Shown here in pieces: positions 39,271 to 54,500 of a DNA stretch of 64,000 nt. The position numbers and the translations under genes were made by a program. Below the pieces are notes generated by a model, which ran no database searches, was not told where the DNA came from, and saw nothing but the letters and a program-made list of their open reading frames with translations. The stretch's first letter is position 1. Every line of letters starts with the position of its first letter. The DNA comes from Heliopora coerulea (Eukaryota; Cnidaria; Anthozoa; Scleralcyonacea; Helioporidae). The DNA lies in NCBI GenBank assembly GCA_030142905.1, contig JASJOG010000051.1:454501-518500 (forward strand), given 5' to 3'.

Positions 39271-42200
39271 GTGAGTCCTTTAGTACTTTTACAGACTTGC
39301 TAAGACATGTTTTTGCCTCATGCTCTATCTAAAAATGCAGGGTTTCAGATGTACATGTCTGAACCATTTGTCTGACATAGAACAAAATCTATTTGTAATC
39401 ACTGCATGTGTTGGTGTTTAGGTAGAGGTCATCTAAACAAAATAGCATGCATTGTTTAATTCTTTTCATTTTGGACTTGTTTGTTACTTGTTCATTGAAC
39501 TCTGAGTTAAGGGGCATATTGGAATAATAGAATCAGTTTGGAATAATAGGACCAATTCTTTGCATGATTAGCAGAATATATCTATTCTGTATTCATAAAC
39601 TCAGTGGGATAGTGATCAGGGGTCTGAGAGGCACCTATTTCTCATACAACAAAATATTTAATGTGTTTGTGGTGTCAACAAGATGTTGATGATGTATTTG
39701 TTGCTGCAACAAATCATCTTCATGGAGGGTCCATTTAACCTCACATGAAAATTTTTTTAACATGTACGGGAAAGTAGACTTATGTAGGTACAGTTTTTAT
39801 TTTATTGATGTATCCAGATTTAGACTACATGTAATTTTCCCAATTTAAAGAGAATGATTCCCAAGCTCGCCTTATTAAGATGCATTATGGGGACCTTTAG
39901 ATGTAACACCATGCCTGGTTTGTCCAAGATGAGTTAGATGGAAATGTCTGATCAACAACCCATGTCCTCACTGCGGCAAAAACTTGTTAGACCTCAGCCT
40001 TTACTTTGTTATGTCTTTGTTGCAGGAGATCACTCACAGTTCTGCACATCCTCTGTTGTTCCTTGGTAATCATCACTTTATAAACCAATACCATGACATG
40101 TTGGGAACTCAGTGTTTAAATGTCTCTTCAAGGCCCAGGTGGCTTCACCAATGTCTTTAGAACCTGTGGTCCCAGACACACCCACAACCACTCAGTCAGG
40201 TTTCAAGGACATCTAATCCCCATACACACAACTAAGTTTTCCTTGCAATTTTTCCCTGATAAGTAGTTTTGCTGAGAAGTTGGCTATGCCAGCCATTGAA
40301 AAAGGCAACCTGTCAAGGAAAACTAGCCAGTTTGAATCATACACATGAGCAAATTAAACTTGTAGAGGAAAATTTGGTCATGTTTGTGGGGCTTTAATGT
40401 TTAATTTCCCTCACAACCTGGTATTACTAATGTGCAACTCAGTACATAATTATTTGTTATTCCAGGTAAAGTCAGCAAGAGAAATAAGTACAGGAAAAGA
40501 ATATGCTAGTAGGTTCCATAAAAGATTACACAAAGCAGATAGTTTATGGCAAACTTTGTAATATACAGTATGTAATGCCCGTCCAACTCAATTCTTATTA
40601 GTTTAAGAATTAAAGCAGTTATGATAAAATCTTAGTACTTCCTGCAAAAATGGCTGAATAAATGCCGTTGGAATGTCTACTTTTTTATCACACTAGTATA
40701 GTCCGTCTCGAAGTTTAACATATCAGCCCCCCACCTTGAGGTTTAGCGCTTGGCCTTTGCGTATATCAACAAACCTGTTAGTTGAAGCGAAGTGACTCCA
40801 GTGAGTTAATAAGGGTACATCAGAACAAACAAATGAACCATTAGGGATACGGTTATTGTGAAGATAAGGGATCTCGAGCTTGTGTGCGGTAATCTGTAAA
40901 ATTTCCCTATTTTATTAATATAGGTAGAATATTATATAGGTAGAATGGTTTCGAATGCAATTTGGACAAAACGCGCATGAATGAGTTTCTCAGCGACGGT
41001 CAAAATAGCCCAAGTCTAAAGGACGAACGCTATTTGAGGTCTGTGAAAAACTAACGAGTGCGTGTTTTTCCAAATTGCACGAGAAACCATGTAGTTAGCA
41101 ATTAGTAACATACATGTACATGAAAAAAGTGATACAGTGCCGAAAAAAAAGGTAATTCAGTGCAAATTACGGTATAATTTCTTTTTCGGCATTGTGTTAC
41201 CTTGAAAATGCACTGCTCTTAGCCAATCAGAATCGACAAATTTTTTCACATATATTATTATAACTGAAACACTTATTGTGGGAGACACACTCGGGTAAAC
41301 AAAAAGGTGTGATAGACTACTTCGACCTTCAAACCATCTTTCTTGGCTTTTGTGGAATTGTGGTGATAACGTCAGTATAACTTACGGCCACACCAGAAAG
41401 TTCTAAAGCAAAAACAGGATACGACTGCAATTTTTTATTATTACTACTTTAGCTTTTTCCCGGCATGAGCTCCCTCTTTGGCGAGTAGAACGTCTGGCGT
41501 TAGCCAGAGTAAAATTATAGGTCTTACGCCGCCGGGAAAGAGTTTAAATAAACTGAGTTTTTCGTTCGCGTTTTTCGTGTTTTATACCGTGAAGACTTTA
41601 CTGAAGCAACCCGCCGAAAAATACCAAAATAAAAAAGCAGGTCAACTTTATACTGCATTAGCGCTGATCGTCTTTTGTACAACTGAGCCCAGCGGTTCTT
41701 CTCCGCTGTAGTTTGTTCCACCCAGTCAACTCAATTTCCATATTTGGAATGCTAACTGGCCAATGAAAAATGAGGCTAAGATGGCCGCCTATGGAGGGTA
41801 ATTTTGGATGTCAGTTTCAGTCCCCTACCCGGGCTTGTACGTCAGTTTCAGTCTCTCACGCGACTTTTTACTTTTCCTGAGAAGTTTTTGTTTGAAAATA
41901 CACACAAAGTATTTCTTCAAAACATAGAAATGAGTTTAAGAACTTCAAATATATTTCGACAAAATCAAACTGAGAGACAGGTTATACTTTTCACGAAAAT
42001 ACACTACCAAACTAACGAGAAACCTGACAAAACAGTCTCGATAAATTACTTTAGCAAACTGCAAAGTGCTCGTCCTCTTTTTACCGTTAGTTTACCATGT
42101 CTACACAATTTAACACACTTCTCGGGCCACATGACATTTTTAAATCCTTTTGAATATTCGATTATGTAAAATTGATCCAGTAATATATCGTCTTGAACAC

Positions 42201-42509
42201 TTTTCTCATGGTTAGGAATGCTTTTGAAGCCAAACCAAACAAAAACTGAAATTGGTCTCCACGGACTCAGTGAACGTTTTTCTTTTAATTAATCCCTGTG
42301 TGGCTAATGTTTTTGCTTTGCACGGGTAAGCCTTAAAAATAGCTACTCAGCTCTTTTGTGTTTAGCTTTCACTCACCCACATTCTTTTTGACATACCCGC
42401 CTGGTTTGCTGATCGGTGATATTTTAGGCGAGTGACGAGCCACTATCTCATTTACACTTGTTTTTGTTTTTCCATTCTGATTGGCCATTTGTTGTCACAT
42501 GACCATTTT

Positions 42510-42558
<49 letters not shown>

Positions 42559-45500
42559 CGTGTTTTTCGATCCTCCAACGTTTTCTTTCTGACGAAGGGC
42601 CTTCGCTCGAAACGTTAGAAAACTACTCTCCACATTTCGGCACTACTCAGACCTTTCCGATCATTTCACTAATAACTGAAGTCGTGTAAGGGACTGAAAC
42701 TGACGTATAAATCCGCGTAGAAGACTGAAACTGACGTCCAAAATTGGTCTCCATGGGCGGCCATCTTGGCTTCACTTTTTACTCGTGCAAATGACTGGGA
42801 GTTAGCATTCCAGATATGGAAATTGAGTTCACTGGTTCCACCAATGTATCTCCTAAGGCTAATTTACTTCGTACGATTGTCATATACGATTGTGATGTAC
42901 GTGATTAACTCAGTAGAGTCTCTTGGACATACTGTTACATTAGTGGGCCAATCGTAAACGGGAATTGGCCATTGCGACAACATTGCATGCACCAGGACGA
43001 ACAATCGCATGGGCCAATCGCCTCGTGTAAATCTCTCGGAAAAACGTCACACACGGAGAAAGGAAGCTCATTGATTGATATTTGATTGTCGGAAAAAAAA
43101 TTTTTTTAAATCTTTTTTAATTCCTCTTTGGTTTGTTATATTAGTGAAAATCTTGGAAAAGCGACATATCATCCGGGAAAAGAAAGTTCCTTATGTCTCA
43201 AGGGAGAAGGAAGTTCTCAGTCGTTTGTCACATCCGTTCTTCGTACAACTATTTTTTACGTTCCAGGACAAGGAACGTCTGTGTATCCTTGACCTTCATT
43301 GCTTCTGGTACACCACATCTAATATGGAATATGCCAGCTAGGTTTTGTTTTCGCCATCTTGCTGATTTAGTAACGTTTTCTATTTTTTTTAATGCCTTCT
43401 AGAATGGTTTTTCTAATATAACCTGGGATGTTGGTAAAGGTTATTTACCATGACCTCGATGTTTAAGCAATAATACCAACCCTTCGAGGACGAAGTCCAA
43501 AGGTTGATGTGTCGCTGTCAGTATGATACATCGATTTGATATCAGTGTTCTAACTAGGCCTAAACGAAAGGGCGCTCTGCCTTTCGATTTTCACGAGTTC
43601 GCTATCGTTATGGTGAGCGCCCTGTGGTTTTTCCTTGTCAATATTGTGCGGTCAGTGGTTTAGTAAACGTGCTGTTGTGGTTACGCATCACAACCAAATG
43701 TCTTGTCTAGATCGTTGAAACATGTGTTGTATGTTTGCCTGCGGTAGTCGAATGAAATCAGCTATCGAAGGCTATTATTTTAAGTTCAGTACTTTTGAGG
43801 TCTTTTTTAGTAGTGACGATGCTTTCGGAAAGAAAGTTCAGTACATTGGGTGAGCGGCGTGGCTCTGTGGAGGCTCCTTCAGCTAAGAAATTATTATACA
43901 AGAATCGGCGTCTCTTCGCAGTACAACCTTGATATGCTACCTAGCTAGAACACTGTGACATATCACTCGAACACGCATTGCTTGTTTTTTTTACAAGGCC
44001 GCCTGACTTGTAGAAAACCTTAATTTTCAAACTTTTTTTTTTCATTTTTTTTACATGAGGCAAGGTAATGAAAAATAATACATAATCGAACGGTTGCGAA
44101 CAGACCCATTTATTCGACTTCGACTCTCGGATTTTCTCACCACTATAAATTGGGTTCTATTCCGACTTCATGCAGTCATCTGATTAAAGTTTCAATGGTC
44201 TCATGTGAAAAGTGTGTTTTTCAGTTTGACTCTACCTAGCATCGTAGGTTTTCTCCGAGTACTCCGGTTTCCTCCTGTAGTAATACTGGACCCATGAGGG
44301 GTGGCCCTTATTAGACCTTTAAGAAAAACAGCTTAGCTAGCTGATAGGGTTATCCAATATAAACCCAAAGGCACTTTACTTCACTTTGCCCAACGAAACT
44401 ACATAAAAAAAACTCCTTTTCTGGGGAAGTTAACACTAAACCTGAATTCTTCTGGAAAATAATTATTCTAGTATTCACCTGGTAACTGCGTTCTACTAAC
44501 TTATATTGTGTAGTTCTACATTTTTATGTGGTTATTTTTCGTAACTAACTTTCCTCAACAGATTATGGTTTAAGTTTAGCCAAAAAGGGTGAACTCCTTC
44601 CCTACATTAATAAAGTAAGTTTACTGACTCGTTATTTTATCTTAAAATCTAAAAGCGAGACTCGTTCTTTTCCTGTCCTTCCTCCAAACAAATATGATCA
44701 ATGATCATGTTGTTTACGAAAGTTATTGTATAAACGAAGCTTAAACTCGGAAAACTAAGCTTTACTCCGGCCCCAAACTGAAGTGGCGAACAACTGACTG
44801 TATTTAAATTTAATGTTTACTAGTGGTTTACTTTCCTTTCCAGCTTGGTTCATTCGACTTGAAATGCACCAGGTTCTACTCAGCTGAGATAATTTCAGCA
44901 CTAGAGCATTTGCATGGGCTTGGAATAATTCATAGGTGAGTCCATAAAAGATATGGCTGTTACAAACATTTCCTTGGAAGCGGGAGAGAAATTTTTCATG
45001 ATAATATGACGCTACCGAAGTCAACTGAAAAATGTTGACTCGAGCGGGATTTGAACTCGTACCTTCGGAATACCTGTCCGCGAGTTCAAATCTCGCTCCA
45101 GTCAACATTTTTCAGTTGGCTTCGACAGTTTTAGATTTTCATGAAAGTATTTCTGTTCATGTATCTCTGAGAATGATTCCCCAAAATATGGAGAGATTTG
45201 AGCAGGTTGTAATTCTCTTAAAGTGATGCTATGCTATCCTACCCGAACGTTCCCCAGGCTACCCCCTACTTAACTCTATCTTATCCTTCCATATCCAACC
45301 CTCTCCTATGCTTAATGATGCTATTCAGTCTTACTCTACGTTCCGTTTTAGTCTGTCGCACTGTACTTCACTACGTTGGTCAAATGTGTACCGTGATTTG
45401 CTGTGCTGTACTTCACTGTGTTGAAGCGTACCGTACTATACCGTACTCTATTATATGGCTGAGGTCGTTTTTCGGTCTATTTGCATAATCACGCGCGGTG

Positions 45501-48500
45501 ATTGGTTGCTGAACACTCCGATATTTTACGGTGTTGGACTGGCCCACTCCGGTTTTTACTCCGTACCGGTAGAGTAAGTTTTGGCGGGAAAATGTTCGAG
45601 CTGATTTTAATAAAAGTTTAAGGAGAATTAACCATCTATAATGAAAATTTCAGAAGGATAAAATGTGCTAGGACACTACTTCTACTCTAGTTTAAAGTTA
45701 ATTAAATAAAAGTACGGTAAATGGATATTTAACTTGTGGAAACGAGAAGCCAAACGAGCAAGTCTTATCATGTAAGGTAAACATCAACACTTGACAACGA
45801 AAACCGTGTTAAAATGAGAAAGAAAACCAACCAAAAGCCATATAATTAATTCCTTATTAATATCGTTTGCTCTGTCCGTATTGGAAAGTATTTGCCGTCG
45901 GGTTTTTTTTTCTCACAGACCTCGCTCGTCGCTCAGTCTGCACGAAAACCTCAGACAAATACTTTCCCTTACGCACTTCCCTGTACTGTACTGTACTTGA
46001 ATCTACTCGTATTTATTCGTCCTTACTTGTGTTTGCTTTCGTCTTTACTGTCTTCTTATCTCGTGCTTACTCGTCTTCACTCCTTATAAGGCCCAGTTCA
46101 AACGTCGAACCTTTCATGTGCCGAATCTAATGTTAATGAGCAAAGTCCTTTATTCAACTGATTTGCATTTGATTCGGCACATGAGAAGTTCGACGTTTGA
46201 ACTGGGCCTTACTCGTCTTTATTCGTCTTTACTTTCGTCTTCATATTCTTCTTTACTTACCTTTACTTATCTTCACTAGTCTTCACTAGTCTTCAGTTGT
46301 TTTTACCCGACTTTGCTCTGCTCTGCTCTGTTGTAATCTGCTAGGTTTTACTCCACTATGCTTCTCTCTGGTTTGCCTTACTGCACTGTCTGTTCTACCC
46401 TATCCTGCACTGCACCGCAAATCCAAGGTTTCATGGTAGCGATCTGCTTGCTCAGCCACGCGACTTCGAAATTTAAAGTAGCCAATATTATTATTCATTC
46501 CTCTAGCCTTCCACTTTCCACACAGTCATCGATACCTCTTTTTTTCAACGATATTTTCTTATATGTACACTCTATAAAACTCCTACTCCGAGCGTGACGA
46601 GTTTCAAGGAACCAGCCTTCTTAATGACGGGCTTTGAAGTGTCATAAATCAGACTCTAAAACCCCGTTTGCACTGTGAAACATTTTCGGTGCCTCTATTT
46701 TTGGGCAAAGCACGGGTGATTTTCACTATGTAAACTGTGCAGACGTCTTAAAATTTTGCCGTACCGAACACCTCTGTATATGTACGTCTCGGCAGTGCTA
46801 ATTAGCCGTGCCGTGCCCGAAATGTTACAGTGTAAACAGGGTATTAGGGCCTGTTTACAGGGAGGTAGAGTAACCCTTTAACAAGGATTATTAACCTGTT
46901 AGGAGAGTTATTTTAGGCTACGTTTACACTGCAGCAGAAGTCTTGGGATTCAAAAAGTATTCGGATTCGTACAAAAAATTTATTCAGTTCACGCAAAAAA
47001 TGTATTCAGATTCACGCAAAAAATGTTTTCGGATTCGTTGGCCGTTTACACAGGAAAAAGTATCTGGGTTAGTCGCATGCTCATGTTAAACATATTTTCA
47101 TGTGCAGTGATAATAGTTCTTGTAATAAAGAATCTATTGAACGTATATCGATTTGTTCGCACTTTGATAGGGATCTCAAACCTGAAAACATTCTTCTCAA
47201 TGAAGATATGCATATTAAGATTACAGATTTTGGGACGGCAAAGATTCTTGAAAGACCAGACCAAAGTTGCCAAGGTAAATATATCTGTTCAAACTTACCG
47301 TTTTTTTGGCATCTGCACGATGTCTCGCACAATGTGTTGAACTTTTTTTTCTTTTGGAGGGTGATCATATGGATCAGAACCAGCTCGGCTAACCGGGCTG
47401 ACATTTGCTGTGGGATCATATAAAAAAATAATCACGGTTAAGCGGGCCGGAGCGCGCACTCCTCATTAAAGGCGCGTGTGCAGTGAAGTCGTAGCAGGCC
47501 TAGCCCGATTCAGAGTGATCATATGGGAAGAAGTCCGCCCGGTGAAGCGGGATCCCGGTTGATGCCAGCTGGGATCTCGGCGAAGAGGGCTGGCTCGCTT
47601 ACCATATGATCGCAGAAACTTTTTACAGTCTACTTCAGAACTTAAGTGAGATCTCGGCAAAAAGGGCCAGCGCGGTCAACAAGGTAGCTTGCTCTATATG
47701 ATCAGTGTCTTGGAGGTTCCACTTCGTTCTTTAAAGGCTCGTTCACACGGACGAATTTTTATGTTCCCATAGTCACCCTGGTGCATGCAATAAACCCACG
47801 ACAGTCCATGCAACAAGATATCCTCTTATGATTCGCTGCAGCATCTCCTCGATGCTATTGTCAGATTAATACATGCGCCAAGATATCAATCGTGAGGCTT
47901 TTAAAATTGCTAGTGTAAACAGCCCTCAAAGCTGCAAAGACTTGTGATGCTAGTTTAAATATTTCACGATTGTTTTTCGTTCTAGACGGTCGGAATTCTT
48001 TCGTGGGAACTGCACAATACGTTTCTCCAGAGTTATTAACCGATAAAAAAGCGTGCAAAAGGTATGTGCAGTGGGAATGTTAACGTGATTCTAAAAAAGC
48101 CCATTGGTCAAAATAACTTGTAAGTCAATGACGTATATAATATGACCGGAGTACGGGCGGGGTGGAGGTTAAAAACAAAAATATCCCCGAAATGATGTCG
48201 TCAGCTAGAAGATAACTGGAGTCCTAAAAATTTCTTTTATAAACCACTGACCTAAGGTTTAATATTGTGTTAAAACAGTACCGTCGTAATGTATGGATCT
48301 GTTTCTTAAATTTAATTTTCTGGTTGAAGACTAGATTTTCGGGAAGGAGAAACTTTTCAACCCTGCAACCTAGTTTTCGACGCCATTTTGAATAGCTGGA
48401 CCTCTACGAGAAGAATAATCCTTGTCAATTAGAAGTTATCACTAGTAAATACTGGGCGATACCGGCATTTTTACTCTTAAAAATAGAACATACGTAAAAT

Positions 48501-51500
48501 GAACTATGTGTGCAAATATTCCTGATTTTTGAGGTAAAATATTTTCACGTTCTGTAGCTCTGACCTTTGGGCGTTGGGTTGTATCATTTATCAACTCCTG
48601 TCAGGACTGCCACCATTTCGAGCAAGGTAAGACTAAGATATAAAAACTACAGCCATACAGTTTAGGAATTATGTAGGACGGCACCGAATTGCCGGACCAA
48701 ATCCTCCCCCCTAAATTTGCCGAGTTACAGGTACTTTTAAGTCGGCATTGTCGTCCCGACTTCTTTGAGTGGTCACCAGCAACGTTAACGCTCGGTGGGT
48801 CGCTGTTATTCATATATGTTATTCGCTATGCCAAGGTACCGGCAAATGGGATGTTTAAGTCGGAATAGTAGCACGTTTTGCGACAGGTAATGTTAGACGA
48901 CACTGTTTTCCAATAACACAACCGTTACCGATCGCATAGAATACAGTTTAAGCTTGAGTCATTGTCGAAGAAGAATTAAGGCTTTCACTTCATCAAGGTA
49001 TCTCGCATGAAAACCCATCTCGTTTTCAAAAGTGAAACGTACTCCCTCCCTTTCCTGTGCGAATCCTGTATTAAATGGAAGAAACCGAAAATGATTTTTG
49101 TTGTTAAAAAAATTGGCATTGCAGAATTGATTGCCCATACGCATAGATTCCCTACGTATTCCATATTATTCAGAAATATTTATTCGAAATTTTTTTCTTC
49201 GTAAAACTTGAATTCTTCAACTTCTGAAGAAACTATATTGATTTATTAGTAATTGTGGCATAACATATTGTGTATAGTAAATACTTTCCTGTGCGGGCTG
49301 AGCAAACGAGGTTAATAAGTATTTGTTGAAAGAGTCTGCCGGCAGCTATTACATCTACATGTTTAACTGTCTTCATCAAATGTTTGTTTGTTGTTTACAA
49401 CTACTTCAAATGGATTTTTAAGGCTTTTTATTAGGGGTTTCTAGCCCAGAGGTAATCACCTGACAGCCCATTACGGGTAACTTTGTCATTTTCTGGGGTA
49501 ATGATGTATGTAATTACCAACGAAGGATTTTGACTTTCATTCATTTCAATCATGTTCAGTCATTTTACTGTGTAACCGATATTCAGTTGCGTTATTTATA
49601 GAGCAGTTGGCCATGTAATTGCTAACAATATGTAGGGGTTATACCAGGTAATAAGTTTCGTTCTCGTAAGAAGTACCGCAAAAAAGGAATCAGTTTTAAA
49701 CATTTTTTACTTTGAAATCAGCTTCTTGAGATTGTTCATTGATTAGAACAGAATTTACTAAATTATTGAAATTCATACCAGGACAATTAGAAAAGTGGAT
49801 TAATTGAAATATTAAACTATTTGACTTTCAATAAGGTTGATTTATCCCCCATTTGTCGTAAGATTTTTCACATATTTTTGGTAGTGGAAACGTAAGAATA
49901 ATGGTCAGGATTTATTGTGAAAAAGGGTTAACAAACCAAAAAACGTGAACTACGGCGTTTAGGGATGAGACCTCTCGGAAATGCATGTTATCGTGTTTTA
50001 GTGGAACCAACAAATTTGGATGAAAAAAAATCGGCAACTCAGATTTACCATTTAGTGACTGGAAGATTTTTGTTGGTCGACATTTGTCACTAATACAAAA
50101 CAGTCAACTTCGGACCTTGATTTAGTGAGGGCTTTGTGTGTGCTTGGTCGAACAAACTGCACCGCGAGGCGGTTCGTTACCTCTTATCTGTTTCTCACTT
50201 GAGCCTGGTTCTCATATGATCGGAAAGGTCGTGCGATAGTCACACGACTTTTAGGATCATTTGAGAGCCAGACTTAAAAGTAGACTTTGAACCTACTTCC
50301 ACAACTCATGTTCCACAACTGGCACGATCACCACGATAACTGCCATTGCTATGTTCTCATAACAGTACGATAATCGCACGGCGAAAAAACCTTGCATCGT
50401 GCGACTATCGCACGATCTTCGCGATTGTATGAGAAGCAGGCTTTAAAGCACGAACTACTCTTCTAAGAACTCGACTACATATACGGTTTTTATATCGTAT
50501 CAGCGGACGTATCGTTTCCCCGACGTCATTCGAATCGGATACTTCAATCAATCAGAAGTAACCTGAAAAATCCGCCAACGATTCTTCACGTCCGCGAAAG
50601 TTGCCAGCTCTCGTATCGGACAATCGAGGTCGAATGCTCAGACCTCGAACGAGAGTCAATTTCGGGTCAGTGATGTGTCAAATACTAAAGATGTTGAGGT
50701 GGTCGGATACTTCGCTTGATCCTTAGAACCATTGATCCATTTACAGTGAGTACCAACACTGCAAATCGATCAACAAACTTAATTTCCAAACGACGTTCCA
50801 CACAAACACCGCCGATTGTAATACATATAAATGGCTCTTATAGGCCACAATCAGACGCCTAACTTCACGTGAACCGAACTCGACGTTAATTATTTAGCAC
50901 TTAAACTCCATGTCATTAACATGAAAAAAAAGAAGGACATTGCTAGTGTGAGTTACAAGGCGAAAGTTCACTGGAAGACAAAGTTTACGCAACAAAAAAT
51001 CGCATTTACCTGGACGACGGATCCTAATCCCCACTCGAGTCCTGATCCGGATTCAGAAGTTGTCATTCAAGAAAACTCTATTGAGGGATAAATCCTTCAG
51101 AGTTTTCCCAGTAAACGCGTGGCTTTATGATACTTCTTCTGCGGGTTTGCAATCTCGAGTCCGTTCACACGGTAATTCTCGGTCGTTATATCTCGCCGTT
51201 CGCGGTCGCAATCCATTTCAAGAACTGGGTTGAATCTACCACCATCACGAAAGTAGCGTTGCACTTCCAGCCGAAATCGATGCAACAACCGTGAGAACCA
51301 AGGCCAGTATTCTGGTGCATGAACCACGAATGTCATTAATCGGAGCATAACCGTGAGTTCACAATAAGTACTTTATGCGAGAGAAAATTAGCTGCAAATT
51401 ATCGCCCACTATGGGTTTAGCAAAAAATTTATGGTGGACCATTTGTAGGAGTGTTCTCGACTTATATTTCCCGTGGCCTATTTTCTCCCGTTTGAAGAAT

Positions 51501-54500
51501 TCTGTTATAGCGGTCGGGTTGTGCCGATGAAGGTATCCGTAGTTCAAACGATAGACTTGGTTTGCGTTAAAACGGTATGCAAAGTTCGACGCTTGAAACT
51601 GCTCATAACATCGGTCTGACATGAACCTTTAACTCGATTCGTCCACTTGAGTATATCAAACGTGTTATTATTGAATTAGCTTTTACCGTTTACCTTAAAT
51701 TCTGATGTAAACGATTTGGAAAACTGGCGTGTGAACTCAGTTGGGGTATTTTCTATGGAGTTTGGAACAGGAAGCATTGGCCTGCTATATCATCTGGTTA
51801 ATGTAAAGATGTAAACCAATCCAAAACCAAGGGTTAACCATCAGAAAGGTTCACCTGGGAATATCAAAGAAACTGCGGCACGAATGTTACTCGAGCCTCA
51901 ACTATACCATGTAGATGAAGTAAAAATGTAAACAAATAATTTGAAAATTGGCGCCTTGACAAAGTGACGTCGTGACGATCTCGTTTGAGGAACTTTGATA
52001 TTGACAAGAGAAAATCATCAGCTGCTAAGGATAGTGGAACTGAAGAGGCCGCTGTGTATTTGTCAGAAAGGTTTTCTTGGGAATATCAAAGAAATCGAGG
52101 ATGGACGTTACTCGAGCCTCAGTCATACCATTTGGCTGAAGTAAAAATGTAAACAAATAAACAATTTGAAAGTTGGCACCTTAACCCATCCAGAGTTTAT
52201 TAGTGACGTCGTGGCAATCTTGTCTGTGGAACTATGGGGCCGTTCACACTGAGATCGATCTAACTTTAATCGATCTGAGACCGATCTGAGATCGATCTCA
52301 GTTCGCTTCGTGAAGACGTTCACACTTGAGATGGACTCGTTTGGATCGATCTCAGTTCACATTCATGCGTTCACGCTCAGACCGCTTTTCAGTTTGATCG
52401 ACCTGAGATTGATCTAACTAGCTAGTGTGAACGGGCCCTTAAACAAGAGAATCTCGTCTCTTGCTATTGCTTGTGGAACTAACGACGCCGCTGTGTATTT
52501 GTGTTTTGATTCTCAAGAGATCGATTACAAACCATGCTTTACAAATGATATCTTGTAAATGACAAAGAACAGTTACTCGTGTTGCTAACGCATGCGCAGA
52601 ACTATTTAATTATACCTCTTAAGCGAGGGAAATTAAACTGTTCACTAAGTTATAAGCGACAGCATATTCATTGTAGTGTAAAAACGTCCCCACAGTCGAG
52701 CGAATGTGAAACCACAGTCGATACGTCTTCGATAATTGCTACGGCGTTGGGCAGAAAGCTCTTGGGTAAGTCAAATTTTAAATTTTTCCATTAGTGCAGC
52801 AAGAGAACACCGAAGCAGTACTTACCTTTTTCAGCGATTGCCACCATACTGAGACTGTTAACTCACTTAATCTTTCTGCTTGAAGCACCAGTTGGGTCGC
52901 AATCACAGGCCCTAATTATTAATGAAAACTCTCCAAGAATGTCATCAGCATGAAGTCCTAAGTGCTTAGTGCAATGCTATTTATATTAATTTAATGAATG
53001 TTCGCGATATTAATCGATAATCTCTTCAGTTTAATCTCGATTTTATTTCACGCTTTAAAGATCCTTAAATAAGCTTCACAGTTGTTTTGAAAGTCCATAA
53101 TTCCCCTTGGAGAATTTACTTTATTCGAAGATCAAGAGTGAAAATATTTGACTTTAATTTTGAATATAAAGATTTCAAGGTTAGAATCAAATTTTGGAAA
53201 AACCTTGGCGGGAGTATGCTAAATTCATATTAAAAATTTTTCGTGAATTCAACTTTCAAAGTTCAACAACACTGAGCTGTGCACGGGGTTCTTGTTTAGA
53301 AATAAGGCGAATATATTTGGCTTTTTGTGTCAGTGTGTTAAACCTGGATTAACCATAGAACTCAGCATGCAACGATCCCGTGGTTAAATCTTTGAACTAC
53401 GTACACTTGGTTAAATTATTGAACCATCCTTCTAACTGGTTTGGCTTAACTGAACTCTTTTCGGTCCGAATCTGAAGTCTGTCATTTTACTCTGGCCAAC
53501 GCCAGGTTAGTTTATCGGACGTCTATCATTTTATTCTGGCCGACGCCAGGTTAGTTTATCTAACGAGAGACGGTCTAGCTAGTCAAAGGGAGACATCTCT
53601 GGCTGCAAAGACGTAAGACTATAAAGTAAATTTTTTGAACCCGGGGAAATCGGTACATGTTGGTGATGGTAGATCTTCCAGGTTAGTGTAATCTTGAGAA
53701 GTGTAGTCTTACACACCACGTTGTCTAAGGTAGATTGGACTGCTTCTCGCTTTACCAGTCGCTTTAATTAACAGTTAACCCGTTCAATAAATTAATCTAA
53801 TAAACAACCAATTCGATTGCGACACACATGTAAGACTTGAGGGAGTATGATTTGTTTTATTATATTTAATAAATTTTTGCAACTAACTCGACGCCGTGCG
53901 TGTGTTCGATTCGAGGTGAACTCAACAGTGGTTATATTCAATTGACTGACATGGCTAACTTGCCTAATGCTTTAGCACTGCCACATGTCACTTGAAGATG
54001 GAAATTTCTTTGAAAGGACATTAAAAGTACCGTGAAACCTGCTATGAAAACGGACGTCACAAACATTAACTCAAAATGTATATATTCTCCAAATTACTGA
54101 GATAATTTCCTTGCACAACGTTGAAATACATCCTCAGACTGCTACAAACTCGGACCGTTTCGATCCATGCGGAGATTGCACGTTCTGTTTCGAGCATGCA
54201 CACTAGTTTAGAATGCAATCTCAGCACGGTGACAATCTCAGACGGCGGCAACTGTATTCGGCAGATAAGTCCTCTTCGCTTTGAACTACCATACTTAAAT
54301 TTTATTCCCCAAATAACTTTATTCAGTGGACAGCTCGCTTTTCGGCGGATAAATGTAAGTTTGCTCTTCCAGAGTACGGATTTGGCTGCTTCCTTGCTGG
54401 AATTTACTTGGATGAGCTCTTTGAGGTTATTACAACCACCAGTGAGGTGTAAATACGGCTTTATAAACTCTATGTTCAAAACTTAACTAAAACATGCTAC

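Larger units (their letters stand above)
41717..42842. mobile_element. Fold-back element with inner hammerhead motif
   Basis: The left arm (ACTCAATTTCCATATTTGGA and GCTAACTGG, then AAGATGGCCGCC) recurs inverted at the right end (GGCGGCCATCTTGG and GTTAGCATTCCAGATATGG). A relative occurs at 13590-13930. The inside holds an (AT)n run at 42515-42556 and a hammerhead core at 42589-42616. No intact ORF. Lies in the PDPK1 intron 40509-43144. Confidence 0.65.

Noticed and set aside
45040..45075. Possible tRNA gene from the B-box-like GAGCGGGATTTGAACTCG
   Set aside because: No A box at the right distance and no cloverleaf; the sequence belongs to a dispersed repeat.
46845..47040. Repeated ATTCGGATTC / CACGCAAAAAATG stretches as regulatory array
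   Set aside because: Only a few imperfect copies in an intron with other low-complexity DNA; looks like part of an old repeat.
47046..47423. Minus-strand ORFs over the kinase catalytic exon
   Set aside because: Antisense shadows of the well-supported PDPK1 exon 47171-47274.
54066..54486. Overlapping ORFs on both strands just upstream of the Gln-rich ORF
   Set aside because: Mutually overlapping frames of similar length without domain or splice support.
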